The position numbers were made by a program, and so were the translations under genes. The notes beneath the pieces are model-generated. The model was not told where the DNA came from. It searched no databases and saw only the letters and a program-made list of their open reading frames with translations. From Zingiber officinale (lineage: Eukaryota; Streptophyta; Magnoliopsida; Zingiberales; Zingiberaceae), in contig NC_055988.1 of the NCBI RefSeq assembly GCF_018446385.1, positions 166,492,837 to 166,556,836 of the forward strand: 64,000 nt of DNA. Direction: 5' to 3'. This document shows positions 11,124 to 22,107 of this stretch, piece by piece; position 1 is the stretch's first letter, and the number at the start of each line of letters is the position of its first letter.

Positions 11124-13637
11124 TGTTAGGATGTATACTAAAAGTCTAACTTTTGTATAACATTTATAAAAATCACATTGGTCAAATGTCTATATTTTTG
11201 CTAAGTGTAGTTGTCCATTTAATTTATATTGAAGATAACATGGTGTGAGGAGACACACAGAAGATCATGTTATCAGTTCCTTATAAATTATAAATAGTAA
11301 CTCACAACCAAGATGGAATGGGACAAACCATTGGAGTGGTTGTAGTGTAATTTGGTATTAGTTTATCTTGACTATAAAATTATACTAGTACACTATGAGT
11401 GTATTGAGCAAGACCATTTGAGGTAGTTTCTTTTATACTGACTACATAAAAGAACAAAATCTCTATTATTATGGAATTGCGTACTCTTAATCATGATATA
11501 ATAACAAGCACGTATACTTAATATTTATTTCTTTAATTTATCAAAGGGTGCGATTTAGCTCATTAAATTAATAGGCCCGATAAGTTAGGAAATGATATTA
11601 TTTATATGGTGTGTTGTTGATTATAGAATAAAACTGTGTCCTAGTAATTTAGGTTGATGATGTCCCCTTGAGGAGCTCATAAGGATTGTCATGTAAACCC
11701 TGTAGGTGGACTTAGTCCGACATGACAATAAGTTTGAGTGGTACTACTCTTAGAGCTAGATATTAATTAAATGAGTTGTCAGTAACTCATTTAATTAGTG
11801 GGCATTCAATATCTTAAACACAGGGAGACTAACACACTCATGATAAGAAGGAGCCCATATTGTAATATGAGATTGGTGCGGTAGTGTAATAATAATTCTT
11901 TAGTAGAATGAGAAATTATTGATGAACTTGAGTTGGGTGTTTGGGGCGAACACAGGAAGCTCAAGCTCATCGGGAGATCAAAACCAATCCCTCCTCTAGG
12001 TCTCTATTGTAGCCTCTTACATAAAGCCTTATATCCACCCAAAAGCCTAGCTTCTTAAGGCCCAAGCTAGGGTCGACAAGCCTTGCTTGGAGACCAAGCA
12101 AGAGGCCGGCCAAGCTAAGCTTGGAGCCCAAGCTAGGGCCGACCAAGCTTTACTTGGTGCCCAAGCAAGGGGCCGGTCACACACAAGAAGAAAAGGAAGT
12201 TTTATTTTTTGTAAAATCTTTCCTTTTATAGAGATCCATAAAAAGGATTTAAAAGGATGATTTTAATATAAAACTTTCCTTTTTTAGATTGGTCACAAAA
12301 GGAAATAAAAGGAGTTTTTATTCTGTTAAAAACTTTCCTTTTATGATGGTTTTAAAAGAGAGTTTTAAATTTTAAAATCTTTCCTTTTATATATTTCTAC
12401 AAAAGAATAAAAGAGAGATTTGAAATCTTTCCTTATTTGTAGTTATCTATAATGTGAAAGAAAGATTTTAATTTTTGTTATAAAACTTTCCTTTTTGTAA
12501 CCATGTTTTATTTTAAATCTTTTCTTTTATAGATATCCATAAAATGATTTAAAAGAGAGGGATTTTAATTTATAAAACATTCCTTTTATAACTATCCACA
12601 AAAGGGATTTTAAAAGAGAGATTTTAATTTTGTTTAAAATCTTTCCTTGCTTGGAGCACAAGCTTGTGGCCGGCCATGTCATGGGATAAAAGGAAGTTTT
12701 ATTTTTTGTTATAAAACTTTCCTTTTTTGACAATACCAAGGAATATAAAAGAGAAGGAGGGGGTGCCTCACCTCATAACACATCTTCTATTCCTCTCTAT
12801 TCTTCCTTGGTGGTCGACCCTTGTTCTTTCTCTTCTCTCATTTTGTTTTCTCTCTTGGAGGTCGACGACATCAATTGTGGGAGATCTCTTGGTGGTCGGT
12901 TGCTTGAAGGAGAAGAAGAAGAGAAGGAAGCTCTCTTGTCTAACATCCCTTGGAGGTTATTTGGTGGCTGGATATTGGAAGCCTTGGAAGAAGCTTGAGT
13001 GGATTTCATCTCGGAAGATCGTCGCCCACACGACGTCCAAAAGAAGAAGAGGAATACAATAGAAGATCAAGAGGTTAATAAGCTACAAAAGGTATAACTA
13101 GTTATTAGTTTCCACATCATAACTAGTTCATCTTTTGTATAGATCTTGAAAAACCAAACACAAGTGGTTATCGGTTTTAGTTATCGTTTTTGTTATCGAT
13201 TTTATTCTTCGATTTCATATTTCGATAATGTGTTTCTATTGAGGTCTCTATAGTTAAACCTAGTTTACTATAAGAAGTTAAATATCCGATTTCTTTGTGA
13301 GGCTTTGTCTAGGAAGTGGTGGATGATCCCATAACCAAGAAGGCCTAATGCCTCACCATGTTTAACCTGGTAGCCGATCTTTGAAATAGATATTTGATAA
13401 CTTCTGTAATATGGTTTAACTTAGGAAGATCACATCGATTGAACTTGGAGTAAGAATGTTAAGTTTCGTTCCCAATCCAAGTTTAACTTCTAAAAGGAAA
13501 TTTGGATTAATAATATTAAGCATCGTTTGCAATCCAAATTTAACTTTAGTAGAGCACATGGGTAGTTAGGATAGTTCTATGCTTGTACAAATTTTTGTAC
13601 AGGGGAACTAAGACGATATTCTGAGTAGCAACCAACA
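11124..13637 (+). repeat. Solo TGTTAG-family LTR (copy B) in Tat protease
   Basis: It runs from TGTTAGGATG (11124) to GCAACCAACA (13637), about 2.51 kb. The flanking 5-bp duplicates are CATTC (11119-11123) and CCTTC (13638-13642), with one mismatch. There is no internal domain, so it is a solo LTR. Contents: GGCCGGCC and AAGCTTG/CAAGCT palindromes (12050-12180), A/T-rich blocks with inverted AAAGGAAAG/CTTTCC tracts, an ATATAAAAG box at 12743-12751, two hairpin units (13442-13541) and a TTGTACAAATTTTTGTACAG hairpin (13585-13604). A 111-aa ORF at 12727-13062 is not conserved in copy D. Confidence 0.85.
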
Positions 13638-13642
13638 CCTTC

Positions 13643-13790
13643 AGCTTACAATGTCATCCTGGGTCGATCGACCCTCAATGAGTTCCGGGCAGTAGTTTCA
13701 ACTTACTGCTAAAAGATAAAATTCCTTGTAGACGACCGGGTTAGAGAAGTCAAAGGTGACCAGTTGGCCGCCTGACGCTGCTATGTCGAG
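13643..13790 (+). pseudogene. pro: Tat protease, 3' part
   Basis: This continues from 11123 after the solo LTR: AYNVILGRSTLNEFRAVVST, then stops (for example where TAA follows the TACTGC stretch near 13711). The ILGR motif is the second conserved protease element. Confidence 0.6.
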
Positions 13791-15241
13791 ATGGTCAAAA
13801 TCGAGGCTAAGTCCGCTCGAAAAACTCCCCGACTAGAGGTTAGCGCTATTACTGGAAAACCTCCTACCCTAGTCTACAAAGAGAACGAGGAAGTCCAGAT
13901 TCACCCCTGCCAAGCGGAGACAACAACTTTCACAGCATCTGATCTAGAAGCCAATCAGAAGGCAGAGCTGATCGCCTGTCTCCAGCAAAACCACGATGTG
14001 TTTACATGGTCAACGCACGAGCTCTTCGGGATTTCCCAGAGTGTCGCGTAACACGAACTCCACGTCCGACCAAGCGCTCGACTAGTAAAGTAAAGAAAGA
14101 GAGACTTCAGCGCCGAACAAAATCTGATCATCTGGGAAGAAATAGAGAATTTGCTGGAGGTCGTCCACATACGGGAAGTCTAATTCTCGAGCTGGCTCGT
14201 AAATGTCATGTCGGTCTCAAACCCGAGCAACAAGTGGCGAGTCTACATCGACTCCGGGACCTCAACAAGGCATGTCCAAAGGACTTCTACCCGCTACCTC
14301 AGATTGATCAGATGGTAGATTCCACTACTGGGTGCGAGCTGATATGCATCCTGGACGCGTACCAAGGATACCACCAAGTGTCACTCGCCCGGGAAGATCA
14401 GGAAAAGGTCAGCTTTATTACGGCCGACGGGACGTATTGTTACAATGTCATGCCATTCAGACTGAAGAACATCGGAGCTACTTATCAGAGGCTAATGAAT
14501 AAGGTGTTCTGACGGTAGATCGGTCGTAACATGGAGGTATACGTCGATGACATATTAATCAAATCCCTCCGGGCGACTGCCCTATGTGCAGATATCAAGG
14601 AGACCTGCCAGACGCTTAGGACATACGAGATCAAGCTGAATCCGAACAAGTGCATGTTTGGCGCAAAGAGCAGGCGATTCCTAGGTTACATCGTCACCGA
14701 GAGGGGCATCGAGGCAAACCCCAGTAAAGTAAAAGCACTACAAGACATATTGCTGCCAAGAAATTTGAAGGAAGCCCAATGTCTCACCGGTTGGATAACA
14801 ACACTATCTCGGTTCATGTCCAAATCATTCGATAGGAGCCTGCCATTTTTCAAGATACTGTGTCGAGCCACCAAATTTCAGTGGGACGAGAAGTGCGATC
14901 AGGCATTCAGAGAACTTAAGGAGTTCCTCAACTCATTGCCTGTACTAGCCAAGCCGGTTGTCGGCGAGCCCCTTCGAATTTACCTGTCCTCGATCGAACA
15001 TGCAGTCGGCTCAGCTCTAGTTAGGCAGAACGACGAGGAACAACCGATGTATTTCTTAAGTCATATATTGAAAGATATTGAATCCCGCTACACCGGTCTC
15101 AAGAAGTTGGCTTACGCGTTGGTACTTGCCGCTCGGAGGATTCGCCAATACTTCCTCACCCACTCCATCATCGTAATGACCAATAGTCCCTTGTGGTGGG
15201 TCCTCATCAATCTGGAAGCATTCGGACGGCTAATCAAATGA
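13791..15241 (+). pseudogene. RT-RH: Tat reverse transcriptase and first RNase H
   Basis: RT copies element RNA and RNase H degrades the template. Visible in pieces: an upstream linker (FTWSTHELFGIS near 14000), the conserved RT core (RDLNKACPKDFYPLPQIDQM at about 14260-14320, LDAYQGYHQV near 14355), YVDD at 14540-14551 and FLGYIVTERGIEANPSKV. The Ty3-type RNase H follows (FQWDEKCDQAF, SRYTGLKKLAYALVLAARRI). The frame changes at about 14051-14200, a TGA at 14511 separates the RT halves, and TGA 15239 ends the second. There are many missense differences from a functional RT. Confidence 0.8.
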
Positions 15242-15329
15242 ACGACGGAGCTCAGCGAGTTCGACATCCAATATCAACTCCGAACGACCATCAAAGCGCA
15301 GTCCTTGGCATATTTCGTTACGGAGGTGT

Positions 15330-15790
15330 AGAATCTCGAGCCAAAAGTCATGTGGAGGATATATGTGGATGGTTCGTCTACTAGGTAGGGGAGCGGGGTC
15401 GGCATATTGCTCATCTCCCCCCCAAGAGGAGCGGATGTAGCTGCCCATTTGGCTAGACTACAGGGCAACAAACAATGAAGCCTAATACGAGGCGCTCATA
15501 GCCGGCTTGCAAGCCGCCCGGTACGTCGGAGCTATCAAGGTCCTCATCCACTCAGACTCTCAATTGGTCACTCAACAACTGTCTGGGACATTCGAGATAA
15601 GTAACTCGCGACTTAAGCTCTACGGTAAAGCCTTCGAAAAACTAAAGGCCAACTTTCAGGAGGTCGTCATACAGAAGATCCCCCGGTTGGAGAACCAGGC
15701 TGTAGACGAGCTAGCCAAATTAGCCAACTCGTTATCACCAATCGTCATAGCAGAGCCGATTGAGCAGGTATCCCTAGTGGCTCATATTGA
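15330..15790 (+). pseudogene. aRH: Second (archaeal-type) RNase H of Tat
   Basis: WRIYVDGSS near 15355, then EALIAGLQAARYVGAIKVLI, HSDSQLVTQQLSGTF and ENQAVDELAKLANSLSP make the RNase H fold pattern (D-E-D motifs). It is an additional RNase H behind the Ty3 one, as known for Tat elements. Broken by a TAG near 15382 and frame changes around 15380-15500. Confidence 0.65.
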
Positions 15791-15829
15791 TCGGATGGAG
15801 GAGCTTACCTTCCCAAATGACTGGAGGTC

Positions 15830-17049
15830 GACAATGACGAAGTTTTTACGGTCGGGAGCTACACCGTCTGATCAGGATGAGACTCGCCCGTTGAGGAAAA
15901 GAGTTGGTCGGTTCACCTTGATCGGGGATCAGCTCTACAAGAAGGCCTTATCTAGGCCTCTACTTAAATGCGTTGGATCGGAGGACGCCGACTACATACT
16001 ACGAGAGGTATATCAAGGATCCTACGGAGGACACCCGGGCGGTCGCTCGCTAGCAAGGAAGATCCTACTGGCTGGATACTTCTGACCGACCCTCCAAGAG
16101 GATGCCGCCCGGACGGTGGCTACCTGTCTGTCTTGTCAAAAATATCATAGTCTCTCACACTGACCGATCGAGGAGATGAAGGCGTATATAGTTTCTTGCC
16201 CGTTCGATCAGTGGGGCATGGACATTGTTGGGTCATTCCGCGTAGCAACGGGTCAGCAGAAGTTCCTGCTCATCACAATGGATTATTTCTCCAAATGGGT
16301 CGAAGCTGAGCCGCTAGCAAGAATAATCGAACAGATGATCATGAAGTTTGTCTGGCAGCACATCATCTGTGGGTTCGACATCCTGTGTCGGCTCATCTCA
16401 GATAATGGAAGGCAGTTCACTGGCCAAAGGCTCAGGGAATGGTGTGAAGGATACGACATCCAGCAGGCCTTCACTTCCGTGGCTTATCCATAGAGCAACA
16501 GGCAAGCAGAGATCATCAATCGGGAAATCCTCCAAGTCTTGCGCATTTGGCTCGATCATATGGGAGGTAGCTGGGTCGATGAGCTCCCCAGCGTGCTATG
16601 GGCACTCCGCACAACTCCTAAGGAAGGAACCGGGGCAACTCCTTTCCACCTGGTGTATGGTGGCGAAGTGGTCATCCCCATGGAAGTCGGAGTCGAAATC
16701 CGATCGGATACAACACTACAGCGAGGACAATGCCGAGCGGAGGCTTCTAGAGCTAGACTTAGTGGACAAAGCTCGCGCAAAAGCCGCCGATCGGCTAATG
16801 GCGTACCGACAGAGGATGAAGCAAAGCTACAATCGGAGGGTGATCCCAAAGTCATTTCAAGTTGGCGACCTGGTATGGAAGAAAGTGAAGCCGATAGGCG
16901 ACGCCACCAAGCTGGAGGCCTCATGGACTAGACCCTTCAAGGTCATGGAGAAGCTCCTGTCAGGCGCCTGCTACTTGGAGGATGAGGGCGGACGACGATT
17001 AGAGCGACCATGGAGCGCGAACCATCTCCAATCTTACCGAGCCGGGTGA
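15830..17049 (+). pseudogene. INT: Tat integrase
   Basis: Integrase inserts the cDNA. An HHCC-like zinc region (GGHPGG... CLSCQKYHSLSH) lies at about 16030-16160. The catalytic core has FDQWGMDIVG (16205), ISDNGRQFTG (16399) and an E in the GNRQAE-like region near 16508. C-terminal motifs are GDLVWKKVKP and RPWSANHLQSYRAG, ending at TGA 17047. Breaks: TGA near 16083, a stop at 16491-16493, and a frame change near 16700. No chromodomain follows, in keeping with Tat rather than chromoviruses. Confidence 0.75.
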
Positions 17050-17149
17050 TAGGTGTGTCTTGTAATAGTTAATGTCTTTACATCCCTATACTCTTTGTAT
17101 ACAGGGCAAAAGTTAAAAATAAGAAGGTTTCAAAGCTCTGTGCCGAGCG

Positions 17150-17495
17150 GCATGACTAATCGTCGAGCGACGACGTCATGTCTCCATCGACAGTCAAGCG
17201 GCGACCTTAAACTCACGACTTCGTCAAATCATCGAGCGGCGACATTAAATCCATGTCTCCATCGACGGTCGAGCGGCGACCTTAAACCCATAACTTTGTC
17301 AAATCGTCGAGTGGTGACGTTAAATCCATGTCTCCATCGACGGTCGAGCGGTGATCTTAAACCCATGACTTCGTTAAATCATCGAGTGGCGATGTTAAAT
17401 CCATGTCTCCATCGATGGTCAAGTGACGACCTTAAACCCACGACTTCATGAAATCATCGAGCAGGGTCGTTAAACCCATGTCTCCATCGACCAGG
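17150..17495 (+). repeat. 75-bp tandem repeat downstream of Tat integrase
   Basis: CATGTCTCCATCGAC recurs with an exact 75-bp spacing (starting at 17176/17177, 17251, 17326, 17401 and 17476). Each unit also contains GTCGAGCGGCGACCTTAAAC and a second, related GAGCGGCGACRTTAAATCC half. Tandem repeats at this place are common in Tat-lineage elements. Confidence 0.85.
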
Positions 17496-17587
17496 CGAAC
17501 ATTCATTGCAAAAAAAAAGTTGTTGCACCGCCGAACGGGCAGGCTTACATTCAAAAAGAAAATTTTTTACAGGACGGATGCTCAACC

Positions 17588-18999
17588 TCACTCTAGGTAA
17601 TCAAAAAAGTCATCAAGCAACGAGTCGTTCAACTTGTTGCGATTGATGACACTGTCCGTCAGCACGGTGGGAAGATGGTCATCCGCCTTAAGCTGCTGAA
17701 GCGTCCCGTCAATAGCCAATTCGAAGATTCCGACGATCCGCTGGATGACCTTATCAGTGAATTTGTCCGAGAGGAGGTAAGCCTGCTTCAGCGCTTCAAG
17801 CCTGCCTAGTTCGCCCTCTTGATATGTCCCCAGGGCCGAGCGGGAGGCCTCCAAAGCATCCTCAGCGGCTTTGATCTTCCCTTGAAGAGAAGCCTCTTCA
17901 GCCGATCAGCAGATCCGCTCGGCGACCAGAAAGTCTTCGGCTTCCTTGAGCTTCTGGGCGAGATTCCGAGCCTCCTGATTTTTCAGCTCCAAATCGCGAT
18001 GGCTCGGTTCTTCCTCGCCGTGGCTGACTCGATTTTCTTATTGAAAGTGCTAACCTGTGTGTTGAGCTGACCCAACATAACTTCTTGGTCAGCCATCTTC
18101 TGCCGCTCAGCCTCGATGAGCTTATTGGCCTTCTCCATGTTGGTCTTTAGTTTGACAACCTCAGTAATAGGCGGCCCTTGGGAGGAGGACCCTCCACTCG
18201 AGATTTTGAGCTTCTTCAACTCGTCCTCTACAAAAGTGAGCTATTGGCACATGGCTACGTTTTTCACCCAGTACTGCAGGCGAACAGAAAAAACATTAAC
18301 GCCGATCGGAGGTAAATCATGGATGGATAATAAAATACATATCTCGGTGGACATTTGCAGGTGACTGTTGCCAAAGGCCTCGGGGGGGGGGCATCGTCGC
18401 AACTCCTGCCTTGGCTTCCTCCCAAATGTCGGCAAGCGGCCCGCGAATGAGGATTATGTGCTCGGGAGAGCAAGGCTGGCCGTTCGGCTCAAGGTAATCC
18501 TCCGTTGGTAGGTCGAGGATCGCCGTCATGGATCATCGCCCACTCGGGGACAACTGGGAAGAGGCCACTGAACCGGAGGATAGGGCCGTGGATGCAGGGC
18601 GGATACCGAAGCGTAAAACCCTCCGTCAGGTCGGGGGCAGACAGGCGACCGGTTGTGCAGCAAAGGCCTCTAGCGGCAACTCGGCCAGGGACGATGTCCG
18701 ATCAGAGGAAGTGGTCTCCGCCATTGCCAGGATTGCCGAGGGAGAGGCAGTGCCGAGGCAGAGCTGGAGGGCTGGTCCACTCGGCACCTCTTGCGCCTAA
18801 TGAGGGGCTCGCTATCGACAGAAGACCCGGAGCCATCGATTCGGGCAGCAGGCTGCGAATTAGGGGTAGGGAGTAGTTCTCCAGCAGCTTCGATACTGGG
18901 AGCTTGGTTGGCAGCGCCCTCGCCCACAGTGGGTGTCCCCTCGCTCTCGGCAAGCGTGCCTTCATGGGAGCCAACCGACGTCAGACCTCGACTCGCCAA
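17588..18999 (-). pseudogene. Antisense ORF of Tat element (aORF), fragmented
   Basis: Between the integrase and the right junction the minus strand carries long coding-like pieces at 18670-18999, 18241-18435, 17983-18219 and 17588-17854. The 17983-18219 piece is coiled-coil-like (KANKLIEAERQKMADQEVML). The 17588-17854 piece ends SLLDDFFDYLE. An antisense ORF in this place is known from some Tat-lineage elements; its function is unknown. A G-run at 18382-18390, stops and frame changes break it. The upstream end is cut by the junction with Athila protease at about 19000. Confidence 0.55.
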
Positions 19000-19002
19000 T
19001 TT

Positions 19003-19383
19003 TCCATACCTTGTAAAATTAGTTCTGAACTCATACAGAAAGCTTTCTATGACTTGGGAGTCAGCGTTAGCCTACTTCCGTACTCGTTATGTAAGAAGCT
19101 AGGACTCTAGAACATTAAACTGACTACTATGGCATTGTAATTAATTGACCATTCATGTAGATACCCAATGGGAATAGTGGAAGACGTGCCAGTAGAAGTA
19201 GGCGGATGCATCATTTCCACAGATTTCATTGTCTTTGATATGGAGGAGGATCCCAAGATACCAATCATTCTTGGGAGACCATTCCTTGACACTACTAGAG
19301 CGCTCATTGATGTGAAAAGTCACAAGTTATCCTTAGAGATCGGCAAAGAAAGGTTAGAATTTGATTTATCTTATTCTTTCTAA
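19003..19383 (+). pseudogene. pro: Athila-2 protease fragment (3' part)
   Basis: The catalytic loop YDLGVSVSLLPYSL (Asp codon at 19051) has Val for the usual Ala. The IPIILGRPFLDTTRALID motif follows near 19260. A TAG at about 19109-19111 and a TAA near 19138 interrupt it; the last open part is 19168-19383. It is closely similar to the protease at 35238-35519. Confidence 0.7.
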
Positions 19384-19829
19384 CTGTGACCCCTCTTCTC
19401 AGGGAAATTCTAGCAAGATGAACATACATAAAGTTGAGAAATGCAGTTTCCAAGAGAGGTCCCCTCCAGCGAGCAATAAGAAGTACATTTGTCCTGCACG
19501 AGCGAAACTAAAGGTGCAGACTGGAGCATTAACCCTAGGAGGAGAGTCATGCTTCCATGGGTTTAGTCCACACTAACGGAAGCAGGGTCGAGCTAAAGAC
19601 CTAAAACAAGCGCTTCTTGGACGGCAACCCAAGAGTTTTTCATTTTAGTTTATTGTTTTATTTCTCTAGTAAGTTTAGTCAAGTATTGTTATTATTTATT
19701 TTTGGGTATTCATTTTTAGGATGTGCATAGCCTCCACGAGCTGGTCGTGAGTGTTTCATGGGCGTGGAGGCGTCAGAACCAAAATGGCGAAAGGCGAGTC
19801 ACCGTGCACTTAAGGGAGTCGGTCATGTG
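19384..19829 (+). other. Athila-2 post-protease spacer lacking pol
   Basis: The same junction as in Athila-1: protease, then a leader containing GTCGAGCTAAAGACCTAAAA and CAAGCGCTTCTTGGACGGC (19601-19624). No RT, RNase H or integrase is present. Confidence 0.55.
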
Positions 19830-20250
19830 ACCCCACACGGTCGTGTGAAGCCAACAGGGGGACAAAGGTCATCAGCCTTGCAACCTTGCATGGTCGTGTG
19901 GCCTGTGCAGAAAAAAGAAAGGCACAGGCCGTGCCAATTGGCACGGCAATACAAGACTACTAATGAAGAAGGGGACACGGGTCGTGTCTATTGGCACGAC
20001 CGTGCGATCAAGGCAGAGAGGAAGAAGTCACGGGCCGTACCAACTGGCACAGCCGTGCGATTTTGGCCGAGGGGAGAAGAGAGGGGGCCGTGCCAATTGG
20101 CACGGCCATGCAAAAAAACCTACCTACCTGACTGTGTATATAAGATACGGTCGTGCCCCTACCCGTGTGCGCCGTCCATCCCTCTAAAAAGCCCTAATTT
20201 CCATCTCCTTCTCTCCCAAAAGTTTTTTCCTCCCCACTACACCTCATCAA
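19830..20250 (+). promoter_or_regulatory. Putative internal promoter of Athila-2 extra ORF
   Basis: Palindromes such as GTGCCAATTGGCACGG (near 19941 and 20089) and CACGACCGTGCG precede TATATAAG at 20137-20144. A C/T-rich leader (GCCCTAATTTCC) follows. This parallels 5510-5870 of Athila-1 in order and motif type, though the palindromes differ in detail (CCAATTGG in place of CCATTCGG). Confidence 0.4.
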
Positions 20251-20432
20251 ACCCCAATCCCTACCTCTAAAGTTTATCTTTACTTAGATCTACATCTGGA
20301 TTTAACACTTCTTCAGGTCACAAATCCGGAAAGAGAGAAGCAACTCCCCTATTTTTCTTCCTTCTCCTCCTTTTTTATCCTCAAGATCCATCTCCACCTA
20401 CAAGAAATTTCTCAAAGTTCACCTTTCCCATC

Positions 20433-21933
20433 ATGTCGCAAATCTTGAAGAGACTTTGTCGATGAGGCAATGGATTTGATGAAGGAGATGCACCGAGAGA
20501 CGATAAAGGCAAGGGGAAGGCTTCTTCTTCAAAAGACAAAGGAAAAAGGGTGGCGCGCAACGAAGGTAATGAAAACGAGTTTACTATTATTTTTAGAAAT
20601 CATGAACATAAAGCTAGATATGATATCCTTGTCGCTAGGAGAATTATATGCACTAGATATATGGATCACACTACTTTGGATATGCTAAGAATTAGGGATG
20701 ACATAGATTGGATGATTAGTTCCTTAGACTGGAATGATATTATGTACGCTCATTCACCGACTTACCCCCGCCTAGTTCTTGAATTTTTTTAGCTCAATTG
20801 ATGTTAAATTTTTGTCCGAAGATGACTACGTAGGGGTCATAACTTTTAGATTGATGAATAAAGAAGTTCGGTGGACGTTTAATGATTTTAATAATTGTTT
20901 TGGTTTACCCATTGGTAGTGCCTGTAGATTTGATGATGAGATTATATGGAATGAATTTTGGACGTCAATAACCGGATTAAAGGACCCTTATAAACCCCCT
21001 AGAGCTAAGGCATCCCACATGCAAAACTCGACCTTTAGATACCTTCACCGAGTGATGATCAAAATGATTTTTGGCCGAGAAGAGAGTGATAGGGTGGTTA
21101 GAAAGGTAGAGCTCTATTCTCTTTTGGCGATGTTGAATAAAATGGATTTTGATTCCGGATTTCATGTCTTACAAAATTTGTTGAGAGCAGCTAAAGGATC
21201 TTAGGGGATGATAGTGTTTGGTGGATTGATCACCCAAATAGCATTCAATCTGGGTTGTGAGATTGATGGGTTAGAGGTCATTCATGGTAATGACAAGATC
21301 GACAGCGATTCTTATCTTGCAATGAAGATGATTTGTCAGGATGAGAATGTGTTTGCCTTCCCTTAGAACAATAGTTTTCCATTACCCTTTCCTTTCTCCA
21401 AACGCACTTCAGTTCGCAACCCCGCGAACTAGGTGATTACTGACTTAATCCCTGAAACTATTCCCTCCATTATAGAAGAAACCGAGTACCACCAAGAGCC
21501 CTCGTCATCAGGATTTTCGCAACCTTCTAGATATCCGGAACCTCCTAGGCACTCTTTTGCCTATGGTACGGGACCTTCTAGATTTGATTTTTCTGACTTC
21601 CATACCTCCTTAGACTCCCTTCATGAGAAGTAAAATACCCAACAACGATTGTTGGAGGGTCATTTCAAGTTATCTGACGACCAGTTTAGGGAGATACAGG
21701 ATCATTTTCAGTTTACTAGGGATTTCCATAGTCAAGTGTCAAGATTCATTCAGGACTATGAGGTTGACCAGGAAATAATGAGGAATTTTATGGATGATAT
21801 GGATATTACTAGACAACAAGTCGATGCCCTTTATCAATATCATCAACACATTGGCCATCTTCCTGATATGCCTAAATTTCCCTCCGGCACACATCGGGGA
21901 CCCCCTTATCCCCCACCCCCGCCACTGTATTGA
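20433..21933 (+). pseudogene. Athila-2 extra ORF (ATHILA ORF-1-like), broken
   Basis: Same start (MSQILKRL) and same end (PPYPPPPPLY) as at 6059-7556. The core motifs YDILVARRIICTRYMD and DWNDIMYAHSPTYPRLVLEF are clear. Breaks: TGA at 20463, a 1-nt gain in a T-run near 20789 that shifts the frame, TAG at 21202, TAG near 21364, TAG near 21430 and TAA at 21631. None of these coincides with a break in Athila-1 (6335, 6503, 6835, 7320), which suggests that the two copies inserted with this ORF intact. Confidence 0.65.
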
Positions 21934-22107
21934 TTTCATTGGGACGATGAAAAGTTTAAGTCTGGGGGGTGTTGTGTTTGCACAACCTAAGTCGAGTCGA
22001 GTTTTTCTTTTCTTTCTGCATATTTTATTAGTCTGTTTTGTTTATTCGCGTTTTATTAGTTTCATATTTCTATCTACATCTCATTTGCACTTTTCTAATT
22101 GTGAAAA
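21934..22107 (+). other. Athila-2 3' noncoding stub
   Basis: GTTTAAGTCTGGGGGGTG and the following sequence match Athila-1 7570-7745, then stop at the truncated LTR beginning near 22108. There is no coding sequence. Confidence 0.55.

Larger units (their letters stand above)
10115..19000 (+). mobile_element. Tat-lineage Ty3/Gypsy element, internal part, decayed
   Basis: Order: gag C-terminus, protease, RT, Ty3 RNase H, a second archaeal-type RNase H, integrase, tandem repeats and an antisense ORF. The duplicated RNase H and the antisense ORF after integrase are features of the Tat clade. No Tat LTR is seen at either end: the left flank is the end of the Athila-1 3' LTR, and the right flank jumps into Athila protease at about 19003. 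A solo LTR (11124-13637) splits the protease. Stops and frameshifts throughout show a long-dead copy. The GCCGAGCGG motif also occurs in the solo LTR at 39920-40780. Confidence 0.8.

Noticed and set aside
12727..13062. 111-aa plus-strand ORF in solo LTR B (and similar ORFs at 321-551, 37504-37803)
   Set aside because: Frames and peptides are not conserved among the LTR copies; they follow from low-complexity leader sequence after the TATA box.
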